Positions 1-4,912 of a stretch of DNA of 7,200 nucleotides are shown here, piece after piece. The translations under genes were made by a program, and so were the position numbers. Source of the DNA: Streptosporangiaceae bacterium (GTDB taxonomy: Bacteria > Actinomycetota > Actinomycetes > Streptosporangiales > Streptosporangiaceae); assembly GCA_030040815.1 (NCBI GenBank), contig JASHSZ010000130.1, positions 1 to 7,200 on the forward strand. Direction: 5' to 3'. A model generated the notes under the pieces. That model saw nothing but the letters and a program-made list of their open reading frames with translations. It was not told where the DNA came from and did no database searches. How positions within the stretch are numbered: position 1 is the stretch's first letter; each line of letters starts with the position of its first letter.

Positions 1-201
1 CAGCGCTGCCGCCGGGACGGGCCCCGCGTCCAGGCGCCCGGCGGCGGCGGTCCCCGACATGCCGGTCAGGTAGGAAAGGTAGCCGGGTACCAGCGGCAGG
101 CAGCACGGTGACAGGAAGGTGACCGCGCCGGCGGCGGCCGCCACAGGGATGGCGAGCAGCACCGGTCCGGAGAGGATCAGGTGCTCGACTCCGCCACTCA
201 C
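1..201 (-). CDS. ccdA: CcdA/DsbD-family thiol-disulfide transmembrane protein, N-terminal part (cut by window edge)
   Basis: The first 67 residues of a membrane protein are visible and the frame stays open to the left edge. The start is a GTG at 201-199, preceded by a good GGGAGG Shine-Dalgarno site about 8 bases upstream. A hydrophobic first helix (about residues 13-30) leads into the motif FLSPCCLPLVPGYLSYLTG (residues 29-47), the hallmark of the CcdA/DsbD central domain. That family carries electrons across the membrane from cytoplasmic thioredoxin to extracytoplasmic proteins, for example in cytochrome c maturation. The family usually has SPCxLPLVP with one cysteine at this point; here a second cysteine follows it directly. 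The gene is last in a minus-strand series after yidC and the hydrolase remnant. The family call is firm; the exact role (c-type cytochromes or other thiol targets) cannot be told from this part. Confidence 0.85.
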   Translation of the reverse strand, partial: MSGGVEHLILSGPVLLAIPVAAAAGAVTFLSPCCLPLVPGYLSYLTGMSGTAAAGRLDAGPVPAAAL

Positions 202-236
202 GTCTTGCCTCCCGCTGCGACCTGCTCGGACCGCAT

Positions 237-520
237 CTAAGTTACTCGGGCTCCAGCGGTCAGGCAGCAGATGGCCGGGCGAGCGCCCGACGGCTCACAA
301 CGACGCAGGACGTCCAGCAGCCCGAAGCAGTGCTCGGGGTCGTCGAACTGGGCCAGGCGGCTGCCGTCCGGGCAGTGCAGGTATCGGCCCCGCGGCAGCT
401 GACCGGACATCCAGCACATGTGGGCGGGGTCCATGCTGTCGTGGGCGGAATCATCCGCGAGCCGCGGGAGATGATGTCGCGCGGCAGCCACGTGGACGTG
501 TCGAAGTACGAGACGGCCTG
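237..520 (-). pseudogene. Decayed C-terminal fragment of a proline-iminopeptidase-like alpha/beta hydrolase
   Basis: The frame from GTG 491 to TAG 237 (84 codons) contains HDSMDPAHMCWM, then LPRGRYLHCPDGSRLAQFDD and a GLLDVLRR end. From memory this resembles the C-terminus of proline iminopeptidases (DTMDPxxMxxM, then GRYLxCPxGSHLAxxDD, then GLxxFL). The Asp in DSMDP would be the catalytic acid. The catalytic His of GSH is Arg here (GSR), so even this part would be inactive. Upstream of about 450 the strong third-position G/C bias moves to another frame, which reads SYFDTSTWLPRDIISRG at about 511-461; this points to a frameshift. No Shine-Dalgarno site precedes GTG 491 or the in-frame ATG at 434, and the N-terminal catalytic-serine half is absent. 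A repeat copy abuts the broken end (521-553). The alternative is a real small protein of 65-84 residues. Homology is judged by eye only. Confidence 0.5.
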
Positions 521-553
521 CGCTGGCCCTGGGGGACGACCCCCGGACCCCCC
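521..553 (-). repeat. G/C-rich dispersed repeat, copy 1
   Basis: On the minus strand the element reads GGGGGGTCCGGGGG, TCGT, CCCCC, AGGGCCAGCG. It aligns with copies at 4330-4363 and 4926-4959: a G-run, T, one variable base, C, a second G-run, TCGT, a C-run, then GGGC and AGC. The second G-run and the C-run can form a 5-bp hairpin with a TCGT loop. This copy lies between yidC and the hydrolase remnant and touches the broken end of the remnant. Confidence 0.65.
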
Positions 554-631
554 TGCTGTGCAGTCACGACGGACAACCTATCCCGCCTCCGTGCTGTTGG
601 GCAGTATGCGGCTGCGGGCGGTGGTGCTTGG

Positions 632-1393
632 CTACCCGGCTGTCGCGCTCGGCGCTGCGCGACCTCGCCGATGGGACCGATGCCGCCAGACGGCTCGTTC
701 CGCGCCGGTCCAGGTCGTCGTCGTGAGCAGGTAGAGCCCGGCCGCCAGCGGCACGAACGCGGCGATGACCACCGTGATGTAGGGCAGCGCGCGGCCGAGC
801 AGGCGGGCCGGCCCGGTGCGGGGCGCGGCGGCGGCCGGCAGCGGTCCGCTGCGGCTGGCGGATTGGCTGATCCGCGCGACGGCGAAGCACGCGAGGGCCA
901 GCAGAGCGAACAGGCCGAGGAACACCAGGCCGTGGAGGCTCAGCGGACCCACACCGGTCAGCCAGTGGCTGCCCAGGGGAGTGCCGAGCAGGTTCCTGGC
1001 CAGCAGCGCGTTCGGCCGCCCGGCCACCGTCTTGGACAGAAAGAGCCGGTAGAGCACGCTGAAGAACGGCAGCTGCACCAGGAGCGGCAGGCAGCCGCCC
1101 AGCAGCGTGCCGCCCTGGGCCTGGTAGAACGCAGCGAGCTCGCGCTGCAGCCGCTCGGGCTGGTGGGCGTAGCGGGTGCGCAACTCGGCCACCTGCGAGT
1201 GCAGCGCGGCGAGACCGGCCTGACCGCGAAGCGCGGCGAAGCTGACCGGCGACAGCAGCAGCCGCACGGCAACGGTGAAGATCACGATCGCCGCGACGGT
1301 GGCGAGCCCGCCGGGCAGCGGTGCCAGCATGTGGGCCAGGTCGAACAGCAGGGCATAGGCAACGCCCAGCGGCGCATTGAGGAATCCGAGCAT
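632..1393 (-). CDS. yidC: YidC/Oxa1-family membrane protein insertase, short actinobacterial paralogue
   Basis: This 253-residue polytopic protein would insert or fold membrane proteins in the cytoplasmic membrane. It has the family layout without the large extracytoplasmic domain of Gram-negative YidC. A hydrophobic segment at about 30-52 ends in VRLLLSPVSF, where Arg44 fits the conserved positive residue of the insertase groove. A charged cytoplasmic hairpin follows (about 66-92), then GCLPLLVQLPFFSVLYRLF (100-118), a helix at about 153-173 and a last helix at about 204-225 ending TTTTWTGAERAV. The ATG start at 1393 has a GGAGGG site 9 bases upstream. The C-terminal tail is short and Arg-rich. 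It lies 104 bases downstream of the DUF6412 gene on the same strand, a pairing common in actinomycetes, so this is probably an accessory copy rather than the essential yidC beside rnpA and rpmH. That last point is inference, because the genome is not visible. Confidence 0.93.
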   Translation of the reverse strand: MLGFLNAPLGVAYALLFDLAHMLAPLPGGLATVAAIVIFTVAVRLLLSPVSFAALRGQAGLAALHSQVAELRTRYAHQPERLQRELAAFYQAQGGTLLGGCLPLLVQLPFFSVLYRLFLSKTVAGRPNALLARNLLGTPLGSHWLTGVGPLSLHGLVFLGLFALLALACFAVARISQSASRSGPLPAAAAPRTGPARLLGRALPYITVVIAAFVPLAAGLYLLTTTTWTGAERAVWRHRSHRRGRAAPSATAG

Positions 1394-1497
1394 GGTGAAC
1401 TGCCCTCCAGCAGGTCGAAGATTTTCTGGGTCAGCTGGAGGCGGCCGCGAGGTATAGAGCCAGCTAACGCGTCTGGCACCCTAGGCAGCGGGCAAGG

Positions 1498-1812
1498 TCA
1501 GGCGGCCGCCCGGGCGGCCGACGGTGCCCTGGGCCGGGCGCGGCCGGCCGCGTCCGGATCACGCTGGCGCTGGAATACCGCACCCCACGACTTGCGGCGG
1601 AGCGCGATGGCACGCCGTAGCAGCGGCCCGGCAGGGGTAATGCTCCCCGTCGGCCGCCCGTGCGCAACCACCGCGAGCAGCGTCGCGACCAGGGCGAGGG
1701 CCGCGATGGCGAGCGCGCCCGCCGGCGTCGCTGGCGGATGGCCGGCCAGCTGCCACCAAGCGGCTAGCTGTGCCACCGAGATAGCGAGCGTTATGCGGAA
1801 CACCCAGGTCAC
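1498..1812 (-). CDS. DUF6412 small membrane protein, YidC neighbour
   Basis: This 104-residue protein has two predicted membrane helices, at about residues 5-22 (ITLAISVAQLAAWWQLA) and 31-51 (an Ala/Leu-rich stretch). A cytoplasmic basic tail follows, with LRRKSWGAVF and then QRQRDPDAAGRARPRAP (81-97). That RDPDAAGRxRPRAP tail is what I recall as typical of DUF6412 proteins, which occur next to a short YidC in many actinomycetes. Its biochemical function is unknown; work alongside the insertase is inferred only from the neighbourhood. The start is a GTG at 1812 with no convincing ribosome binding site. A TAACCT hexamer ends 7 bases before it, which would suit a leaderless mRNA. The gap to yidC is 104 bases and shows no terminator, so co-transcription is likely. 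Confidence 0.8.
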   Translation of the reverse strand: MTWVFRITLAISVAQLAAWWQLAGHPPATPAGALAIAALALVATLLAVVAHGRPTGSITPAGPLLRRAIALRRKSWGAVFQRQRDPDAAGRARPRAPSAARAAA

Positions 1813-1819
1813 AGCAGAC

Positions 1820-1825
1820 AGGTTA
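1820..1825 (-). promoter_or_regulatory. Possible -10 box for a leaderless DUF6412-yidC transcript
   Basis: On the minus strand TAACCT fits the actinobacterial TANNNT -10 pattern. Its distance of 7 bases would put the transcript start on the GTG codon itself. No clear -35 box is seen, and in such GC-rich DNA the match is only suggestive. Confidence 0.3.
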
Positions 1826-1876
1826 CGCCGCCTAGGGCCGGCTCGGCTCGCAGCCGCGGCCGACGCCGCGGGGGCG

Positions 1877-1915
1877 GGGCGGGCTCCGCCGGGTTAACCG
1901 GGCCGGAGCCCGCCC
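1877..1915. terminator. Strong hairpin with 12-bp perfect stem between two minus-strand genes
   Basis: GGGCGGGCTCCG (1877-1888) pairs perfectly with CGGAGCCCGCCC (1904-1915) across a 15-base loop. The loop holds the palindrome GGTTAACC. The hairpin lies between the end of the small membrane protein gene (2109) and the start of the DUF6412 gene (1812), so it could end transcription coming from the former. Neither side has a real T-run (only TTCGCGTCTT on the plus strand), so this would be a hairpin-only terminator of the kind often proposed in actinobacteria. The structure is certain; the function is inferred. Confidence 0.5.
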
Positions 1916-2108
1916 TTCGCGTCTTGCTACGGCGCTCTGCCGTCGGCCGGCTCGGTGACGACCGCGGGACAGCCCGTCCGCTGACACGATGGCGCGACCA
2001 TGCGCACTGAGACAGCGACGGCTGGCAGAGTCCTTCCGGGCGGGCCCGGTTCTGCGGGCCGCTCCGACCGCCCGGCGTAAGGGTCTTGCTGGTGGCTGAG
2101 CCAGCAGC
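1916..2108. other. Non-coding stretch between small membrane protein gene and hairpin
   Basis: No reading frame here looks like a real protein on either strand. A short inverted repeat, GCTGG/CCAGC at 2088-2105, lies just after the stop of the small membrane protein gene and might take part in its termination. Nothing else is recognised. Confidence 0.4.
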
Positions 2109-2387
2109 TCAGGCGTGTGTCCGCTGAAGGCCGTTGTGCTGTTGCCAGGCGGCCGCGCCCGCAGCACTCGCTGCTTTCGTCTGGCTCCACTTGTGCCTGG
2201 CCGCCTCGCTCGGCGTCACTTCGAGCTCGCGGAACCACTGGCGGCAGGCGGACGCCAGCGCGGTTCCGCCGACAAGCATGCCGATGAGCCCGATCAGGCC
2301 GCCGGTGCCCACGAGCACGGCGCCGGTGATCATTGACGACTTGTTCAGCTGGAATGCGGTAGAGGAGTAGGTCTGGCCGTTCTTCAT
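2109..2387 (-). CDS. Small actinobacterial membrane protein of unknown function
   Basis: This 92-residue protein starts at the ATG at 2387, chosen because a good AAGGA site lies 7 bases upstream. The frame is open further upstream, but that part does not look coding. A polar N-terminus (MKNGQTYSSTAFQLNKSS) leads into one long hydrophobic, Gly-rich helix at about residues 19-47 (ITGAVLVGTGGLIGLIGMLV). An amphipathic segment with WFRELEVTPSEAARHKWSQ (51-69) and an Ala-rich tail follow. From memory, similar short proteins with a Gly-rich helix followed by RRW.R.L...PSE are widespread in actinomycetes, but I know of no assigned function. It probably sits in the membrane with its charged tail in the cytoplasm. 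It follows speD on the same strand about 300 bases downstream, but there is no evidence that it belongs to the polyamine cluster. Confidence 0.75.
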   Translation of the reverse strand: MKNGQTYSSTAFQLNKSSMITGAVLVGTGGLIGLIGMLVGGTALASACRQWFRELEVTPSEAARHKWSQTKAASAAGAAAWQQHNGLQRTHA

Positions 2388-2485
2388 GTGTGTCCTTCCC
2401 CCGAAGAGTGTGATCGCTTTGGTCACCGTTCCCGTGGTGCGGTGCCGGAGCGTCATCCGTTCCGGGTGATTGCGGCCAGCACCGC

Positions 2486-2660
2486 TCACCCGAGCTGGCG
2501 CAAGGCGTCCTCGACCACGCGGTGGAAAGCGGAATCGGCGTCGGCCATCTCCGCAGCCGGGACACCCGGACCGGTGCGCGCACTGCGACGTCAGCACGAT
2601 GAGGAAGCGCGCGCCCCCGTCACGCCCGATGGCGCCGACACTCCGGTAGACCAGCCGGCC
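2486..2660 (-). pseudogene. Possible frameshifted remnant of a small unknown protein
   Basis: The stretch 2388-2686 between speD and the small membrane protein gene has no intact gene. On the minus strand, two pieces in different frames look protein-like and have high third-position G/C. One reads LVYRSVGAIGRDGGARFLIVLTSQ (about 2655-2585, only partly quoted in some alignments). The other reads ADADSAFHRVVEDALRQLG and stops at TGA 2486. Joining them needs one frameshift at about 2550-2590. No start codon with a ribosome binding site is seen for the first piece. I do not recognise the family. It may be a decayed gene, a sequencing error in a real one, or chance. Confidence 0.25.
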
Positions 2661-2686
2661 CGGGCGATGTCGGCGCCGCAGCGCGG

Positions 2687-3097
2687 CTAGGCGCGCCGCT
2701 GGCCGGGGATGCCCCGGTCGACCTCAGCGACTTGGACGGAGGTGAGGTGCAGAGCGGCGGTCAGTTCGTCCAGCACTCGCTGCCCGTCGATCGCACCGCA
2801 GCTGAACAGGTCGATCGCGATCAGGCGCTCCTCGGGCCAGGTATGGATCGACAGGTGCGACTCGGCGAGGATCAGGACCAGCGTGAGTGCGCCGTTGGGG
2901 AACACGACATGGCTGTTTGCGAGCACGTGCCCGCCGCCAGACCGGACGGCAGCGCCCGCGAGGTCGGCCAGCGCAGCGACGTCGGTTACCGGGGACGCCG
3001 CGGTGCAGGCAGCGTCGATGGCGTAGAGGCGCTTGGGTGAGGTGGCTTCCCGGCGGCGCAGGTCGGCGTAGCCGCTCGCCACGTCCATGGACGGCAT
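2687..3097 (-). CDS. speD: S-adenosylmethionine decarboxylase proenzyme (SpeD, prokaryotic pyruvoyl type)
   Basis: This 136-residue protein would decarboxylate S-adenosylmethionine to give the aminopropyl donor for polyamine synthesis. The signature LAESHLSIHTWPE (78-90) contains the Glu79-Ser80 self-cleavage site, where Ser80 becomes the pyruvoyl cofactor. His85 (SIHTW) and Cys100 (LFSCG) match the processing and catalytic residues of the family. GGHVLANSHVVFPNGA (55-70) is also typical. The length fits the short one-piece bacterial enzymes (about 120-140 residues). The frame is open far upstream, but that part is antisense to bpsA. I chose ATG 3097; ATG 3088 is possible. There is no Shine-Dalgarno site, and TATTCT ends 8 bases upstream, so the mRNA may be leaderless. 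The gene is divergent from bpsA with a 76-base gap, and BpsA needs the product of SpeD. Confidence 0.95.
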   Translation of the reverse strand: MPSMDVASGYADLRRREATSPKRLYAIDAACTAASPVTDVAALADLAGAAVRSGGGHVLANSHVVFPNGALTLVLILAESHLSIHTWPEERLIAIDLFSCGAIDGQRVLDELTAALHLTSVQVAEVDRGIPGQRRA

Positions 3098-3173
3098 GAT
3101 GTGGAAGAATACCGTACCTGTGGCGAGGGGCTCAGAGTCGTCCCCCCGGCGCGGCACGGGTGAACAGACAGCC
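3098..3173. promoter_or_regulatory. Shared divergent promoter region of speD and bpsA
   Basis: This 76-base gap separates two head-to-head genes. On the minus strand TATTCT (3111-3106) lies 8 bases before the speD ATG and fits a -10 box for a nearly leaderless transcript. On the plus strand TACCGT (3110-3115) also fits TANNNT and overlaps it, so the two promoters would be mutually exclusive or jointly regulated. GTCGTCCCCCCGG at 3137-3149 looks like half of the dispersed repeat and would lie in the bpsA leader. No -35 boxes or operator palindrome are clear. Confidence 0.4.
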
Positions 3174-4394
3174 ATGGACATAGACGAAGCAGTGCTCGCC
3201 GTCGCGGCTGCCGTGGGCCTGGCAGAGGGCGAATCGGGCATCCGTGACATCCTGTCGGCGGTGCTGACCGCCGAGCCTGCTGCCGTGCGCGAGATTGCCC
3301 GGCTTGCCGAGCTGCCGGTGCCGATCGTGGCGGCGACCTGCAACGAGCTGCGTAAGCACGGCATCGTGGATACCCAGCGGCCGGTCCGGCTCACGGTCAG
3401 CGGCCGGGCCGCCGTCGCGGCGGCCAACCTCGCGGTGGACCTGCGGGCCACCTGCCCGGAGTGCGGCGGGCGCGGCGAGGTCGTGCCCCGCGAACTGGCC
3501 GGCCTCGCGGCTACGCTGCACGCGATCGCCGAGGGGACGCCCAGCGCGAAGGCCGAGCTCGATCAGACGCACTGCACCATCGACACCAAGCTGGGCCGCG
3601 TGCTGCGGCTGCACCAGGCCCGCGCGCTGGCCGGGCAGCGCATCATCCTGCTGGGTGACGACGACCTCGTCTCGGTCGCCCTCGCGCACTTCACCGTGCA
3701 GACCGGCCATGCGGGTGCGATCCGCCGGCTCACGGTTGTCGACAGCGATGCTGACATCCTGGCCTGGATTGACCGGAACGTGGCCGACACCGGGACTGTC
3801 GTCGAGACGGTGCGGCATGACTTGCGCCAGCCGCTGCCTGCCGAGCTCGCGAGCGGGTTCGACGTTGTGCTGACAGACCCGCCGTACACCGTGGCCGGAG
3901 CGCAGTTGTTCCTGAGCCGGGCGGTGTCCGCTCTGGTGCCGCGGCCGGGTCGGCACGTGTTCTTTTCCTTCGGGGCGCGACGGCCGGACGAGACGATCGC
4001 GGTGCAGCGTGCCGTGGCCGAGATGGGGCTGGTGATCAGGTCGCTCGCGCCGGGCTTCAACGAGTACCTTGGTGCTGGCGTGCTCGCGGGTACCAGCAAC
4101 CTGTACCACCTGCGCACGGCGGCCGGGGCCCGCCCGCTCATCGACGGCGAGTACGACGGACCGCTGTACACCGCGGCTAACCGGGTCGTGTCCACCAGGC
4201 CCTATCGGTGTGCCCGCTGCCGCGAGGTCCACGAGGTGGGCCCCGGTGGACGCTGGCCGCAGATCGCGGCGCTCCAGGCGGCGGGCTGTCCCGCGTGCGC
4301 CGGAACCGTCTTCCGGCCGATGCCCCTGCGGGGGGTGCGGGGGGTCGTCCCTCCGGGCCAGCAGCAGCCCCTCCAACCACGGCGGCACCGATGA
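3174..4394 (+). CDS. bpsA: BpsA-type branched-chain polyamine synthase (N4-bis(aminopropyl)spermidine synthase family)
   Basis: This 406-residue aminopropyltransferase would move aminopropyl groups from decarboxylated AdoMet onto an inner nitrogen of a linear polyamine such as spermidine. A winged-helix-like N-terminal domain (about 1-85, ending LRKHGIVDTQRPVRLTVSG) is followed by CPECGGRGEV (94-103). A Rossmann methyltransferase-like core follows, with ILLGDDDLVSVA (158-169; the GDDD motif of BpsA) and DVVLTDPPYT (230-239). The C-terminus adds CARC (346-349) and CPAC (372-375), which look like a four-cysteine zinc ribbon. Residues from about 386 (GVRGVVPPGQQQ) are encoded by repeat copy 2 and look like an acquired tail. 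I chose the ATG at 3174 because the upstream ATG at 3087 would overlap the start of speD; GGTGA lies 10 bases before it. The stop overlaps the next gene by ATGA. The archaeal enzyme is, as I recall, about 350 residues. Linear products cannot be excluded without assay. Confidence 0.9.
   Translation: MDIDEAVLAVAAAVGLAEGESGIRDILSAVLTAEPAAVREIARLAELPVPIVAATCNELRKHGIVDTQRPVRLTVSGRAAVAAANLAVDLRATCPECGGRGEVVPRELAGLAATLHAIAEGTPSAKAELDQTHCTIDTKLGRVLRLHQARALAGQRIILLGDDDLVSVALAHFTVQTGHAGAIRRLTVVDSDADILAWIDRNVADTGTVVETVRHDLRQPLPAELASGFDVVLTDPPYTVAGAQLFLSRAVSALVPRPGRHVFFSFGARRPDETIAVQRAVAEMGLVIRSLAPGFNEYLGAGVLAGTSNLYHLRTAAGARPLIDGEYDGPLYTAANRVVSTRPYRCARCREVHEVGPGGRWPQIAALQAAGCPACAGTVFRPMPLRGVRGVVPPGQQQPLQPRRHR
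4330..4363 (+). repeat. G/C-rich dispersed repeat, copy 2 (inside the bpsA 3' end)
   Basis: The element reads GGGGGGTGCGGGGGG, TCGT, CCCTCCGGG, CCAGCA. It matches copies 1 and 3 at most positions, with a few substitutions and G-run length changes. The second G-run and CCCTCC can pair as a 6-bp stem with one G-T wobble and a TCGT loop. It is translated as the last part of BpsA, just after the zinc-ribbon-like segment and about 30 bases before the next start codon. Confidence 0.7.
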
Positions 4395-4912
4395 CCGGGT
4401 ACCTGGTCCGGCCCGCGACGGCCGCAGACGTCGAGGCGATCGTGGCATACGAGATCGACATTGCCGTCGTTTCGTTCGCCGACGACGCCATCACCGACCC
4501 GGCGCTGCACCGCAAGCGGGTGACCGGCGCGCTCGGCAAGCCGGGGGAGATCATGCTGGTCGCGGTCGCCGAGCGCGCGCCGGATGCACCGGTCGGCTGG
4601 GCCTGGGTGTCGGCCAGGACCAACTCGCTCACCGGAGACCGGTACGGCAACTTCCGGTCCCTGGCCACCTCGGCGGGCCCGGACCGCGGTCACGTTGGCG
4701 AGGTGCTGATGGCGGCGGTGCTCGCGGCGGCGGACAAGGCCGGGCTGACCCAGCTGACCGGCAAGGTCCACGCGGGCAACCTCGGCATGCGGACGCTGTA
4801 CCGGAAGTACGGCTTTACCGCTACTCACCTCACGATGGAGCGCAGGGCCGAGCCGACCGACAACTCGAGCCGGCCGGTGCAGCCGCCGGCAACCGGCGGA
4901 CCCCGTGGCTAG
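4391..4912 (+). CDS. GNAT-family N-acyltransferase of the polyamine operon
   Basis: This 173-residue protein has the GNAT fold pattern throughout. It starts YLVRPATAADVEAIVAYE (4-21), the usual strand 1-helix 1. A strand-rich middle follows (EIMLVAVAE, VGWAWVSA). The acyl-CoA-binding motif A is seen at about 98-117 (DRGHVGEVLMAAVLAAADKAG), then KVHAGNLGMRTLYRKYGF (125-142), the motif B region with Asn130 and Tyr137. GNAT enzymes transfer acyl groups, mostly acetyl from CoA, to amines, and polyamines are classic substrates (as for SpeG). Its place between bpsA and the FkbH/ACP pair suggests a polyamine acceptor and perhaps an acyl-ACP donor; both points are inference. The ATG overlaps the bpsA stop (ATGA), so translation is probably coupled. 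The last 20 or so residues look unstructured. The 3' end overlaps the next gene by 8 bases. Confidence 0.88.
   Translation: MTGYLVRPATAADVEAIVAYEIDIAVVSFADDAITDPALHRKRVTGALGKPGEIMLVAVAERAPDAPVGWAWVSARTNSLTGDRYGNFRSLATSAGPDRGHVGEVLMAAVLAAADKAGLTQLTGKVHAGNLGMRTLYRKYGFTATHLTMERRAEPTDNSSRPVQPPATGGPRG

Noticed and set aside
521..553. Repeat copies read as a CRISPR array or integron site
   Set aside because: The three copies lie far apart (about 3.8 kb and 0.6 kb), in different orientations and without regular spacers or associated genes.
1394..1497. Separate promoter or small gene between DUF6412 and yidC
   Set aside because: Only a weak TATACC-like word is seen and no protein-like frame. Co-transcription is the simpler reading.
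119..1897. 592-residue open frame on the plus strand
   Set aside because: It is low-complexity, Arg/Gly/Ala/Gln-rich and lies antisense to yidC and the DUF6412 gene, both of which have clear family motifs. It is a shadow caused by high GC.
2388..2690. 100-residue open frame on the plus strand
   Set aside because: It has no Shine-Dalgarno site, a composition unlike a folded protein, and no neighbour on that strand. The minus-strand pieces look more like coding remains.
3087..3173. ATG 3087 as the bpsA start (29 more residues)
   Set aside because: It would overlap the divergent speD start, and the added residues look non-coding. The ATG at 3174 begins directly with the winged-helix-like domain.
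3098..3451. Upstream extension of the speD frame to 254 residues
   Set aside because: The extra residues are Ala/Ser/Arg-rich, do not match SpeD proteins and run through the bpsA coding region. SpeD proteins of this type are about 120-140 residues.
3132..4448. 438-residue open frame on the minus strand across bpsA
   Set aside because: It is Arg/Pro/His-rich, without recognisable domains, and is the antisense shadow of bpsA.
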